Numbered from the stretch's first letter, positions 13,646 to 22,571 are shown. The stretch is 25,565 nucleotides of DNA from CAYVQF01 sp964454015 (GCA_964454015.1 CAYVQF010000071.1:1-25565), one strand, 5' to 3'. Translations and numbers: made by a program. Notes: generated by a model from the letters alone, not told the origin.

Positions 13646-14656
13646 ATGCACATCCGACTGGGAATCCTGAGACCGCTCACCATGGCGGCCTTCGTTGCGA
13701 TCTCGTTGCTTCACGCCACCGCCGCGACCGAGGCGGAAGCCTATGTGTTGCCCTTACGGCCACTCGCCGTGGTGGCGCCGGTGCTCCCGGACGATGCGGA
13801 TGCCCAGGCGTGGTTGCGCCAACGCGTTTGGCCCCAAGTGTCGGCGCTGGCGCGGCGGGTGCCTGGGCTGGCGCGGTGGTTGCCCGAGGAGGCGCGCGAC
13901 TGTGTGGCGTGGACCCTAGAAGAGAGCCGTCGCGTGAGCACGGTGGCGTCGACCTGGGGTTTGCCTTTGAGTCACTTGTTGGCCCTCAACCCGGATTTGC
14001 GCCCCGATGCCACGGTCGAGGCGGGGGTGAGGCTGACGGTGCACTGTCGCGATCCCCTGCTGCCGTCGCAGTCTATTGGCCGGCCCACCTCGGGGCGCCT
14101 GCTGAACGCCGTGCCCATGCCCGAGGGAGAGGGTTGGATGTTGCGCCCTTATCGGCAGCGCGCTTGGGGCACGGCCCTGACGGTCGATGCCTTGGTTGAG
14201 GCGCTGCGTGCCTACCACGCGCGCTATCCGCAGGCGCTGCCGGTGCGGGTGGGAGAGATTTCGTCCCGTCAAGGTGGCCGCCTCAAGCCGCATCGTTCTC
14301 ATTGCTCGGGGCGAGACGTCGATTTCGGCTATGTGCCCCTCGATGAGCCCAAGCACCCCTTTCGCATGCCCCGGGTCTATCCCGAGACCATGGACGTGGA
14401 GAAGACCTGGTTCTTGTTGCAGGCGCTGCTGGCCACCGGGCAGGTACAGAGCATGTACGTCGATCGGAGCTTGCAGATGGTATTGGCGGCCGAGGCGCGT
14501 CGGCACTTGCCGCTGGAGGAGGTGCAGGCCATTTTTTCCTACCCGCGCCACGCAGCCTCTCGGTCCGCCATCATTCAGCACTGGCCAGGGCACGCGGACC
14601 ACGTCCACGCCCGTTTTCGCTGTGAGCCTGACAACGTGCGTTGTCGCCAGCACTAG
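13646..14656 (+). CDS. MepA-family (M74) murein endopeptidase with LysM-like segment
   Basis: A 336-aa secreted zinc peptidase predicted to cut D-alanyl-mesodiaminopimelate cross-links in peptidoglycan, penicillin-insensitive. The signal peptide occupies 1-32 (cleavage near AEA). Residues ~94-133 (VASTWGLPLSHLLALNPDL, AGVRLTV) resemble a LysM peptidoglycan-binding motif. The catalytic part (~165-330) has SSRQGGRLKPHRSH..GRDVDF, where His219 and Asp226 keep the H-x6-D spacing of MepA, and WPGHADHVHARF, where His316, His319 and His321 match the H-x2-H-x-H of MepA. E. coli MepA lacks a LysM; the extra N-terminal part explains the length. GGAGGAAGG at 13628-13636 precedes ATG 13646 by 9 nt; longer in-frame extensions run into the hairpins. 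Confidence 0.9.
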   Translation: MHIRLGILRPLTMAAFVAISLLHATAATEAEAYVLPLRPLAVVAPVLPDDADAQAWLRQRVWPQVSALARRVPGLARWLPEEARDCVAWTLEESRRVSTVASTWGLPLSHLLALNPDLRPDATVEAGVRLTVHCRDPLLPSQSIGRPTSGRLLNAVPMPEGEGWMLRPYRQRAWGTALTVDALVEALRAYHARYPQALPVRVGEISSRQGGRLKPHRSHCSGRDVDFGYVPLDEPKHPFRMPRVYPETMDVEKTWFLLQALLATGQVQSMYVDRSLQMVLAAEARRHLPLEEVQAIFSYPRHAASRSAIIQHWPGHADHVHARFRCEPDNVRCRQH

Positions 14657-14742
14657 GAGCCTGTGGCGACCCTTCCACGGGGTGATGCTGGCGTGCTAAG
14701 GTGTGACCTGGTCGCTAACCATCTTTGCACCCAAGAGGGATC

Positions 14743-17700
14743 ATGCGATGGCATTCGTTGCTAGCCTTGGCTTCCTACCTAGCCCTGGCCTCCGTCGTGG
14801 TATTCGTTGCACCTAAAGGGGCCATGGCCCAAGAGGGTGGCCCGTGCGCCAAGGACGCAGATTGTGTCAAGGGGTGGGTGTGCGAGGCGGCCCCGGGGGG
14901 GGAAGGGCGCTGCGTCGAGAGGTGTGCCTCCGGCTTTGGGCGCTGCGGACCCGGACCGCGCTGTGAGACGCGCCTCGACAGCGACGCCCATTGTGGCGCC
15001 TGCGGTAACGCTTGCGCCGGTGGCACGAGCTGCCAGAAGGGCGCGTGTAAGTGTCCCAGCGGTTGGCGTGACTGCGATGGGAATTGCCGCGACACGGGGC
15101 GCGATGACGCCCACTGCGGCGGCTGTGGGGTGGTGTGCACCGGTGGGAAGACTTGCCAGGGGGGCGCATGTAAGTGCCCAAAAGGTTTGGCAGATTGCGG
15201 CGGTCACTGTGTCGATCTGGCTGGCGATGTCGCGCACTGCGGTCGTTGCGCCAACGCCTGCGCGGGCCACGCCCAGGTTGGCAGCGCGAGCTGTGAGGCA
15301 GGGCAGTGCCGCTACCAGTGCCAGGCCGGCTGGGGGGATTGTAGCGCTGCGCCGGGGTGTGAGACCGCGCTGGATAGTCCCGAGAGTTGTGGTGCCTGTG
15401 GGGTGAAGTGTCGCGCCGATCAGGTCTGCGTGGATGGGCGTTGTGGCTGCCCGCCCGCGCAGAGCGAGTGCGCCGGCGCTTGCCGGGCGCTGCAGAGCGA
15501 CACCAGCCACTGCGGCGCGTGCGGCGCGAGCTGCCCCCGGGGGCAGATCTGTGACCAGGGTCAGTGCCAGTGCCCCTCGGGATTGCAACTCTGTGGCGAG
15601 ATCTGCGTCGCCCTGGAGAGCAGCAGCGCCCATTGCGGTCGCTGTGGTTACGACTGCGGCGCGTTGCCCAACACGGTGTCCAAGTCGGTGTCCTGCGCCG
15701 AGGCTCAGTGTCGCTACACCTGCGCCAGTGGCTGGGGTGATTGTGACGGGGGCGGTGGCTGCGAAACCAAGCTGGACACGACAGAGAACTGTGGCGCCTG
15801 TGGTGTGGTGTGCGCGGGCGGCAAGGTCTGCCAAGGAGGCGGGTGCAAGTGCCCCAGCGGGATGAGCGATTGCGAGGGGCAGTGCCGCAACACCCGGGAC
15901 GATGACGCGCACTGCGGCGCCTGTGGTGTCAGGTGTGGGGGTGGCAAGACCTGCCAGAGTGGGAGCTGCCGTTGCCCGAGCGGGATGAGTGATTGCGGTG
16001 GTGTCTGCGTGGTGTTGGCGCAAGACGCCGAGCACTGTGGCCGCTGTGGCAACGCGTGCATGCGCCACCCGCAGGTGCGACAGGCGAGCTGTGAGGCCGG
16101 GCAATGCCAATATCAATGTGAACCTGGCTGGGGTGATTGCGGCAAGGGGCCAGGGTGCGAGACCTCGCTGGAGCAGGCGCAGAACTGCGGCGCCTGTGGC
16201 GTGCAGTGCCGCGGTGGGACCATCTGCCAGGGGGGCCAGTGTGCCTGTCCGGCGGGGACCCTGTGGTGCGCCGAGCAGTGTCGCGAAGTGGCGCGCGATC
16301 CCGCCCACTGTGGCGCCTGTGGCGTGCAATGCAGTGGCGGCAAAGTCTGCCAGGACGGTGCTTGCGTCTGTCCGGCTGGGCTGAGCGATTGCGCTGGGAC
16401 CTGCCGCGATCTCCTGCGTGAGCTGGAGCATTGTGGCGCTTGCGGCAACGCGTGTGCGTCCTATCCGAACGTGGTGCCGAGCTCGGCGAAGTGCAGCGCT
16501 GGTGCGTGCACCTACACCTGCGCCAAGGGCTGGGGCGACTGCGACGCCGGCCTGGGCTGTGAGAGCCCGCTGACGACCCTCGAGAACTGTGGCGCCTGTG
16601 GCCAACGCTGCAGCGGCGGCAAGATCTGCGCAGGCGGGCGATGTGTGTGCCCGAGTGGCACCAACGACTGCGATGGCGTCTGCGTCGACCTGGCGGACGA
16701 TGCGGCGAACTGCGGTCGCTGTGGCCGGGTGTGCACGGGTGGCATGGTCTGTTCGGCCGGCACCTGTGGGTGCCCGTCCGGGGCGCGGGCCTGCGCCGGG
16801 GTGTGCCGCTATCTCGATCACGACGCCGAGCACTGTGGGGCCTGCGGCGTGCGGTGCACCGGGGGCAAGATCTGCCTGTCGGGTGGCTGCGTGTGTCCCA
16901 CGGGGGAGAGCGATTGCCAGGGCACCTGCCGCAACCTGGCGCAGGATCCCGATCACTGCGGGGCCTGCGGTGTGGTGTGCGCGACCCACCCTCAGGTGCA
17001 AGGCCACGGCAACGTCTGTAGCCACGGTCGCTGTGCGTACACGTGCCAGCATGGTTGGGGGGACTGCGCCGAGGCGCCAGGCTGTGAGACCTCGCTGCGC
17101 ACGGACAGCGACTGTGGCGCTTGCGGCAACCGCTGCACGGGCGGACGTCAGTGCCAAGAGCAACGCTGCGAGTGTCCTCCTGAGCACGCCGTGTGCGGTG
17201 ACGTGTGCCGTGACCTGCGCAACGACTCGGCCCATTGTGGCGCCTGCGGTCAAGTCTGCGATCTCGGGGACAAGTGCGAGCAGGGGCGGTGCGTCTTTGC
17301 CGATTACGTGTATGTCGCGCCTGGGACCTTCACCATGGGTTCACCGCCGCATGAGCTTGGGCGACGCCCTGACGAGACCCCTCATGAGGTGGTGTTGACC
17401 CGCGCCTTCTGGCTCAAGAGCACTGAGGTCAGCCGAGGGGAGTGGCGCGTGCTCATGGGCGCGCCGCCGGGTGAAGGGGACGACTTGCAGCCCGTGACCC
17501 AGGTGAGTTGGTATGATGCCTTGGCCTATTGCAACGCCCTGTCAGAGAGTGAGTCTTTGCCCGCGTGTTACGATTTGAGCGGTTGCCAGGGACGTCCCGG
17601 CGAGGCTGCTTACACTTGCCCGGTCTCGCTGCCCTTTCCCCATGACTGCCTCGGCTATCGTCTGCCGACGGAGGCCGAGTGGGAGTACGCCGCCCGCGCG

Positions 17701-18072
17701 GGTGGGATGAGCGCCTTGGTCAACGGCGAGCTCACGGCCCAGGGCTGCGAGCGGGACCCTGGGCTCGATGAGGTGGGGTGGTATTGCGGCAACACCTCGC
17801 GTCTGCGTGAGGTGGGGGTGAAGTCCATCAGTCCCTGGGGGCTCTACGACATGCACGGCAGCGTCTGGGAGTGGGTGTGGGACCGCTACGCGCCCTATCC
17901 CGAGGGCGCCCAAGACCCGGTGACCACCTCAGGCCGAGGGGCACGGGTCTTTCGCGGCGGCGCCTGGGACTTCATGGCCGAAGACGCCCGTTCGGCGCGG
18001 CGCGGGTGGGGCGAGCCCGTGTTGCGCACCAAGTCCCTGGGCTTCAGGCCCGCCCGCAGCGTCGGCGATTGA
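14743..18072 (+). CDS. Giant secreted Cys-rich repeat protein with C-terminal SUMF/FGE-like domain
   Basis: A 1109-aa exported protein. A signal peptide (1-34, ending AMAQ) is followed by 18 CG-x-CG/A-type modules of ~40 residues (CxCPxGxxDCxGxC..D..HCGACGxxCxGGxxCxxGxC), resembling Stig1-like repeats common in Myxococcota surface proteins. GWGDC motifs (codons at 15328, 15730, 16126, 16528, 17053) mark a higher-order repeat of about 134, 132 and 134 residues; the last interval has one extra ~41-residue module. Residues ~855-1108 are an SUMF1/FGE-sulfatase-type C-lectin-like domain (GTFTMGS, YRLPTEAEWEYAARAG, GLYDMHGSVWEWV, RVFRGGAWD, LGFRPARS). The region after RGGAWD lacks the cysteines that catalyse formylglycine formation, so an FGE reaction is unlikely; binding or adhesion is more probable. 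Many disulfides are expected. ATG 14743 sits 4 nt after AGAGG; a TTG six codons upstream is an alternative. Confidence 0.88.
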   Translation: MRWHSLLALASYLALASVVVFVAPKGAMAQEGGPCAKDADCVKGWVCEAAPGGEGRCVERCASGFGRCGPGPRCETRLDSDAHCGACGNACAGGTSCQKGACKCPSGWRDCDGNCRDTGRDDAHCGGCGVVCTGGKTCQGGACKCPKGLADCGGHCVDLAGDVAHCGRCANACAGHAQVGSASCEAGQCRYQCQAGWGDCSAAPGCETALDSPESCGACGVKCRADQVCVDGRCGCPPAQSECAGACRALQSDTSHCGACGASCPRGQICDQGQCQCPSGLQLCGEICVALESSSAHCGRCGYDCGALPNTVSKSVSCAEAQCRYTCASGWGDCDGGGGCETKLDTTENCGACGVVCAGGKVCQGGGCKCPSGMSDCEGQCRNTRDDDAHCGACGVRCGGGKTCQSGSCRCPSGMSDCGGVCVVLAQDAEHCGRCGNACMRHPQVRQASCEAGQCQYQCEPGWGDCGKGPGCETSLEQAQNCGACGVQCRGGTICQGGQCACPAGTLWCAEQCREVARDPAHCGACGVQCSGGKVCQDGACVCPAGLSDCAGTCRDLLRELEHCGACGNACASYPNVVPSSAKCSAGACTYTCAKGWGDCDAGLGCESPLTTLENCGACGQRCSGGKICAGGRCVCPSGTNDCDGVCVDLADDAANCGRCGRVCTGGMVCSAGTCGCPSGARACAGVCRYLDHDAEHCGACGVRCTGGKICLSGGCVCPTGESDCQGTCRNLAQDPDHCGACGVVCATHPQVQGHGNVCSHGRCAYTCQHGWGDCAEAPGCETSLRTDSDCGACGNRCTGGRQCQEQRCECPPEHAVCGDVCRDLRNDSAHCGACGQVCDLGDKCEQGRCVFADYVYVAPGTFTMGSPPHELGRRPDETPHEVVLTRAFWLKSTEVSRGEWRVLMGAPPGEGDDLQPVTQVSWYDALAYCNALSESESLPACYDLSGCQGRPGEAAYTCPVSLPFPHDCLGYRLPTEAEWEYAARAGGMSALVNGELTAQGCERDPGLDEVGWYCGNTSRLREVGVKSISPWGLYDMHGSVWEWVWDRYAPYPEGAQDPVTTSGRGARVFRGGAWDFMAEDARSARRGWGEPVLRTKSLGFRPARSVGD
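14980..17300 (+). repeat. Tandem Cys-module array with ~400-bp higher-order period
   Basis: Coding tandem repeats: 18 modules of roughly 41 residues (~120-135 bp). The GWGDC landmark recurs after 402, 396, 402 and 525 bp, i.e. three near-equal three-module super-units followed by a four-module one. Conserved codons (tgtggcgcctgtggc-like) recur at module level, so unequal recombination could add or remove modules. Boundaries are approximate. Confidence 0.8.
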
Positions 18073-18115
18073 CCAGCGGCATGCCACGGCGGACATCTGA
18101 TTGCGGCCAGTGAGC

Positions 18116-18133
18116 GCCTTGTGTTAACAAGGC
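18116..18133. terminator. 7-bp perfect hairpin upstream of leuS
   Basis: GCCTTGT and ACAAGGC flank a GTTA loop, 43 bp after the Cys-rich gene stop and 142 bp before the leuS start. It may end the upstream transcript or act as an operator/leader element for leuS. No T tract follows (AAACGCTT). The following bases contain a C-rich/G-rich stretch (about 18148-18160) that could form a second short stem. Confidence 0.4.
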
Positions 18134-18275
18134 AAACGCTTGGGCCTCCCCCCGGCGGGGTCGCCTGCGGCGCGCGGCCACCCGAGCGAATGACGGCGCC
18201 GCACCTCACCACGTTTTTACCCGCCGCTGTGTCCCTGTGGCGCAGCGTCTCGGTCCCCACAGGGAGTCAAAAGGC

Positions 18276-20801
18276 ATGGCAGCTTACGAACCGGCCACCA
18301 TCGAGCCCAAGTGGCAACACTTCTGGGATCAGCACAAGACCTTCAAGGCCGTGGATTTCAGCACTAAGCCCAAGTACTACATCCTCGACATGTTCCCTTA
18401 CCCGTCGGGTTCGGGCTTGCACGTGGGGCACCCCGAAGGCTACACCGCCTCGGACATCATCGCGCGTTACAAGCGCCAGAAAGGCTACAACGTCCTCCAC
18501 CCCATTGGCTGGGACGCCTTCGGCTTGCCTGCTGAGCAGTACGCCATCAAGAGCGGTACCCATCCCCAGGTGACGACGGAAGCCAACATCGCCACCTTCA
18601 AGCGCCAGATCAAGTCTCTGGGCTTCAGTTACGATTGGGACCGGGAGATCAACACCACCGACCCCAACTATTACCGCTGGACCCAGTGGATCTTTCTCCA
18701 ACTCTACAAACGGGGTTTGGCCTACGTGGCCGAAGCGCCGGTGAACTGGTGCCCCGCGCTGGGCACGGTCTTGGCCAACGAAGAGGTCGTCGACGGCAAA
18801 TCCGAGGTGGGCGGCTTCGACGTGGTGCGCAAGCCCATGCGCCAGTGGATGCTGAAAATCACGGCCTATGCCGAGCGATTGCTGCAGGATCTGGAGCTGG
18901 TCGACTGGCCGGAACGGATCAAGGCCATGCAGCGCAACTGGATTGGCAAGTCTCTGGGCGCCGAGGTGGACTTCAAGCTCGCCGCGCACCCCGGCGCGAT
19001 TCGGGTCTTCACCACCCGGCCCGACACCCTCTTTGGTGCCACCTTCATGGTTTTGGCGCCGGAGCATGCCCTGGTGGCGGTGTTGACCACGGCGGAGCAG
19101 AGCGCGGCGGTCAAGGCCTATCAAGAGGAGGCCGCGCGGAAGAGTGACCTCGAGCGCACGGACCTCGCCAAGGGCAAGAGCGGCGTCTTCACCGGTTCCT
19201 ACGCGATCAATCCCGTCAACGGCGAGCACATCCCCGTGTGGATCGCTGACTACGTCCTCGCCTCTTACGGTACGGGTGCCATCATGTCCGTGCCCGGACA
19301 TGACCAGCGCGACTGGGATTTCGCCAAGCATTTCGGTCTGGAGATCCGCGAGGTCATCAGCGGTGGCGATGTGAGCCAAGCCGCCTGGGATGGCGACGGC
19401 ATCTTGGTCAACAGCGGCCAGATCGATGGTCTCGAGGTGGCTGCGGCCAAAGAGAAGATCGTGGGCTGGCTCGAGGCCGAAGGGCTGGGGCGGGGCGCCG
19501 TCAACTACAAGCTGCGGGACTGGCTCTTTTCGCGCCAGCGCTACTGGGGCGAGCCTTTCCCCATCGTGTGGAAGAACGATCAGGAGCATCTGCCCCTGCC
19601 GGAAGAGCAACTACCCCTGACCCTGCCCGAGGTGAGCTCTTACGAAGCGACGGGCACGGGCGAGAGCCCCCTGGCGGCGATCACCTCGTGGGTCGAGGTG
19701 CCAGCACCTGACGGAGGGGAGACGTGGCGGCGCGAGACCAACACCATGCCTCAATGGGCCGGGAGTTGTTGGTACTACCTGCGCTATCTCGACCCGGACA
19801 ACACCGGGGCGCCGTGGTCGGCAGAGAAAGAGCGCTACTGGATGCCCGTGGATTTCTATATCGGCGGCGCGGAGCACGCCGTGCTGCACCTCCTCTATGC
19901 GCGCTTCTGGCACAAAGTGCTCTTCGATGCGGGCTTGGTGTCGACGCCTGAGCCCTTCCAGCGTCTCTTCAACCAGGGCATGATCCTGGGCTACGCCTAC
20001 AAAGACGCCGCCGGCAATTACGTCCACGCCGACCAGGCGCGCCGGGTCGGTGATGTCGTCTACAAAGGCGACAGCGACGAGGTGCTCGAGGTGCTCGTGG
20101 AGAAAATGTCCAAGAGCCGCGGCAACGTCATCAATCCCGACGACGTGGTGCAGAACTACGGCGCCGACGCGCTGCGACTCTACGAGATGTTCATGGGCCC
20201 CTTGGATCAGGTGAAGCCTTGGGACAGCGATGGGGTCGCGGGTGTCTATCGTTTCCTCGCCAAGGCCTGGCGTCTGGTGGTGGCACCCGGCGACGGCGAG
20301 ACGCGCTTGCACGAGCGGGTGCAGGAGGCCGCGCTGGACGCGGCAACAGAGCGCCTGCTCCACCAGACGATCAAGAAGGTGGAGGAGGATATCGAGGGCT
20401 TGCGTTTCAACACCGCCCTGTCCCAGCTCATGATTTGCCTCAATCACCTGGCCAAGCTCGAGGTGTTGCCGCATCAGGCGGCGGAGACTTTCGTGCTCCT
20501 GCTGTCGCCCTTTGCGCCGCACCTGGGTGAGGAGCTGTGGCATCTTCTGGGGCATGAGGCGTCCTTGGCCTACGAGCCGTGGCCCGTCTATGATGTCGCT
20601 AAGTGCGAAGAGGATCAGGTGACTTTGGCGGTGCAGGTGCTGGGCAAGACCCGGGGCACGGTCGAGGTGGCCCGTGGCGCCAGCGAAGAGGAGGTGGTCG
20701 CCGCGGCCAAAGCCCTGGCTCCCGTGGCCAGGCAGCTCGAGGGCAAGACGCTGCGCAAGGTCATCGTGGTGCCCAACCGCATCGTCAACTTCATCGTTTG
20801 A
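18276..20801 (+). CDS. leuS: Leucyl-tRNA synthetase
   Basis: An 841-aa class Ia synthetase that charges tRNA-Leu with leucine in the cytosol. The HIGH element appears as HVGH (49-52), followed by PEGYTASD, and the KMSKS loop is exact (610-614, VEKMSKSRGN). The CP1 editing region (TTRPDTLFGATF, GTGAIMSVPGHDQRDWDFA) and the C-terminal anticodon-binding and extension region (VQVLGKTRGTVEV, RKVIVVPNRIVNFIV) are complete, so the gene is intact. Length fits the bacterial 800-870 range. AGGGAG at 18261-18266, 9 nt before ATG 18276, sets the start; an ATG-like start further upstream has no support. The next gene begins 6 nt after its stop, so they are co-transcribed. Confidence 0.98.
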   Translation: MAAYEPATIEPKWQHFWDQHKTFKAVDFSTKPKYYILDMFPYPSGSGLHVGHPEGYTASDIIARYKRQKGYNVLHPIGWDAFGLPAEQYAIKSGTHPQVTTEANIATFKRQIKSLGFSYDWDREINTTDPNYYRWTQWIFLQLYKRGLAYVAEAPVNWCPALGTVLANEEVVDGKSEVGGFDVVRKPMRQWMLKITAYAERLLQDLELVDWPERIKAMQRNWIGKSLGAEVDFKLAAHPGAIRVFTTRPDTLFGATFMVLAPEHALVAVLTTAEQSAAVKAYQEEAARKSDLERTDLAKGKSGVFTGSYAINPVNGEHIPVWIADYVLASYGTGAIMSVPGHDQRDWDFAKHFGLEIREVISGGDVSQAAWDGDGILVNSGQIDGLEVAAAKEKIVGWLEAEGLGRGAVNYKLRDWLFSRQRYWGEPFPIVWKNDQEHLPLPEEQLPLTLPEVSSYEATGTGESPLAAITSWVEVPAPDGGETWRRETNTMPQWAGSCWYYLRYLDPDNTGAPWSAEKERYWMPVDFYIGGAEHAVLHLLYARFWHKVLFDAGLVSTPEPFQRLFNQGMILGYAYKDAAGNYVHADQARRVGDVVYKGDSDEVLEVLVEKMSKSRGNVINPDDVVQNYGADALRLYEMFMGPLDQVKPWDSDGVAGVYRFLAKAWRLVVAPGDGETRLHERVQEAALDAATERLLHQTIKKVEEDIEGLRFNTALSQLMICLNHLAKLEVLPHQAAETFVLLLSPFAPHLGEELWHLLGHEASLAYEPWPVYDVAKCEEDQVTLAVQVLGKTRGTVEVARGASEEEVVAAAKALAPVARQLEGKTLRKVIVVPNRIVNFIV

Positions 20802-20807
20802 GGCGAG

Positions 20808-22571
20808 ATGACGCCAGCGCCGAGCCCACAGCCGCAGGAGACGCGCGCGCCCGACATGCCGTCGGGTGAAGAGGGCCCACGCTCTTGGCGCTGGCTGGGC
20901 TGGCTCGTCGTCGCGCTCTTCGGCTGGCTTGGCCTCGCCGTCGCCCTGGTCGTGGTGAGCTGGCGCCCGTGGCAGGCCGAGGAGGAGGCCTGGCGCGAGG
21001 GCTTGCGCCAAGGTCAAGGTGGCGCGGCGGAGGTGGCGCGCGCTTGTCTCGGCGATGATGAGGACCGCGGGCTCATCCCGCTGCAGTGGGAAAACAGTGA
21101 GGAGGAGGCGCGTCACGCCCTGGCGCAGTGGCTCTATCGTTTCGGGTGCTTGGATCTCTTGGCGCCTGCAGACGTCGAAGCCTTCACGGCCCAGAACATC
21201 TGGTGGCTGCTGTCGTCCCAGCCATCGATCTCGGCCTCCCAGCTCTTGGGCCACCTGCTCCGGGGCAGCCCCCCGGCGCTGCAGCGTCGGGTCGCGGTGC
21301 AGATGACCGCCCTGGGGGCGCAGCTCGCTGCGGCTCTCACGCCGGAGGAGCAAGGGGCGCTCTTGGCCTTCGCGGCGCTTCATCTGGAAGAGAACGTTTA
21401 TCAGCGCTTGCTCTTCGCCTTGGGCACAGATGACGCGTTGCAGGTCGCGGCGAGGGCCTACCTGGCTGAGGATCATGGCGATGAGGCAGGCGTCGCAGCC
21501 CTGAGCCCCCACAGCCGGCGCCACCTCGAAGGCGCCCTCATCGAGGTGTGGCCGCGCCTCGATGCAGAGGTGCAAGCGCGCTTGGTGGCGCAATGGGTCG
21601 AAGTGGCGTGGCAATTGCGGCGTTCCGGCTCCATTGGCCAGCCCCAACCGCTCGGCCTGAGCGTGCGCCGCTTCCCCTCCCCCCACCCTGCTTGGCAGGA
21701 GGCGCAGTTGGTGGTGCAGGTCCGCGAGGTGCGCCTCGACAACAGCCCCTTGCGTTTGGGCGGTGCGCCGGCGAGCCAGCGTTTCACGACCGTGGCCAGC
21801 CGCGCCCCCGGGGCCTGGTCCCAGGTGGTGGATTTGCAGGATGCCCTGACCTCGGCCACGCACTTTCACCTCCACGCCACGGCTGAATTCTTTGTGTTGC
21901 CACCCTCCTTGGACGGCGCGACCTCGCCGGTGGATGCGCAAGGCGAGTTGTTGGCGGCGTGGCAGGCGGCAGCTTGGTACCAGGGCAAGGCGGAGATCAA
22001 CCAACGTCGCTACCGGGTCTATCTGGGTTCAGAGCAAGGGCCACCGTCGACGGAGAAGGACGGGCAAGTCAACACGGCGCTGGCGGCGAAGCTGCGTCTG
22101 AGCCTGCACAACCAGCGCGGTGAGTCGGTGCTGTTGTGGGAGGGTGCGCTGCGTGAAGCTGGCAGGCAGCCACTGGGCTATCGCCACGGGGAGGATCTCT
22201 TCCTCTTGGCAGAGAGCGCCGTGCCGCTGGAGATGGCCTTGGGCTTGCGGGTGTTGGGCAGCGTCGCCGGTCGTGGCTGGCGCGAGATCGGGGGGCACCG
22301 GGTGAGCCAAAGGCTGACCCATCCCGCTCTGCCGCCGCAGCGGATAGAGCTGGGCCTTGGCGAGCTGTGCCTCTTGCCAGGCGCGTGCGAGGTGGAGCTG
22401 CGGCTGCGTCCGAGTCTTCGTTTTGCGCGTCCCGATCCGAGCATCTCCGTTTACTGGGGGGGAGGCATCGATCTGGGTCAGGTCACCTTGACGGTGGAGA
22501 ACAGCGCCGACGGCTGGCATTGGCCCGCGTTGCAGCAATCGATGGTGGGCTTGTTGGCTGATCCTAGTTGA
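20808..22571 (+). CDS. Single-TM unknown protein, coupled to leuS
   Basis: A 587-aa protein I do not recognise. A Pro-rich cytoplasmic-looking N-terminus (1-26) is followed by one Trp-flanked TM helix (~28-51), so most of it probably lies in the periplasm. Residues ~55-265 are leucine/alanine-rich and helical, with armadillo/HEAT-like spacing; ~270-580 look strand-rich (LVVQVREVRLDN, YRVYLGSEQG, KLRLSLHNQRG, RIELGLGELCLLPGACEVEL), fitting beta-sandwich folds. It starts 6 nt after leuS with a GGCGAG ribosome binding site, so translation may be coupled; no tRNA-related motif suggests a functional link. Its stop overlaps the convergent downstream gene by 8 bp. Family unknown. Confidence 0.8.
   Translation: MTPAPSPQPQETRAPDMPSGEEGPRSWRWLGWLVVALFGWLGLAVALVVVSWRPWQAEEEAWREGLRQGQGGAAEVARACLGDDEDRGLIPLQWENSEEEARHALAQWLYRFGCLDLLAPADVEAFTAQNIWWLLSSQPSISASQLLGHLLRGSPPALQRRVAVQMTALGAQLAAALTPEEQGALLAFAALHLEENVYQRLLFALGTDDALQVAARAYLAEDHGDEAGVAALSPHSRRHLEGALIEVWPRLDAEVQARLVAQWVEVAWQLRRSGSIGQPQPLGLSVRRFPSPHPAWQEAQLVVQVREVRLDNSPLRLGGAPASQRFTTVASRAPGAWSQVVDLQDALTSATHFHLHATAEFFVLPPSLDGATSPVDAQGELLAAWQAAAWYQGKAEINQRRYRVYLGSEQGPPSTEKDGQVNTALAAKLRLSLHNQRGESVLLWEGALREAGRQPLGYRHGEDLFLLAESAVPLEMALGLRVLGSVAGRGWREIGGHRVSQRLTHPALPPQRIELGLGELCLLPGACEVELRLRPSLRFARPDPSISVYWGGGIDLGQVTLTVENSADGWHWPALQQSMVGLLADPS

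Noticed and set aside
14779..17253. 824-aa minus-strand open frame opposite the Cys-rich gene
   Set aside because: Ala/Thr/Arg-rich periodic sequence that simply mirrors the tandem Cys modules on the plus strand.
14980..17300. Regular repeats as a possible CRISPR array
   Set aside because: The repeats are in-frame, codon-structured and degenerate, lie within one long open frame and lack distinct spacers.
17310..18072. True formylglycine-generating enzyme
   Set aside because: The fold markers are present, but the catalytic cysteines expected after the RGG-W region are absent.
18073..18275. T-box or leucine attenuator leader for leuS
   Set aside because: No T-box sequence and no short Leu-codon leader peptide followed by a terminator could be found; only a 7-bp hairpin is seen.
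19611..22004. 797-aa minus-strand open frame across leuS and the next gene
   Set aside because: It crosses two genes that are well supported on the plus strand and has no recognisable motif.
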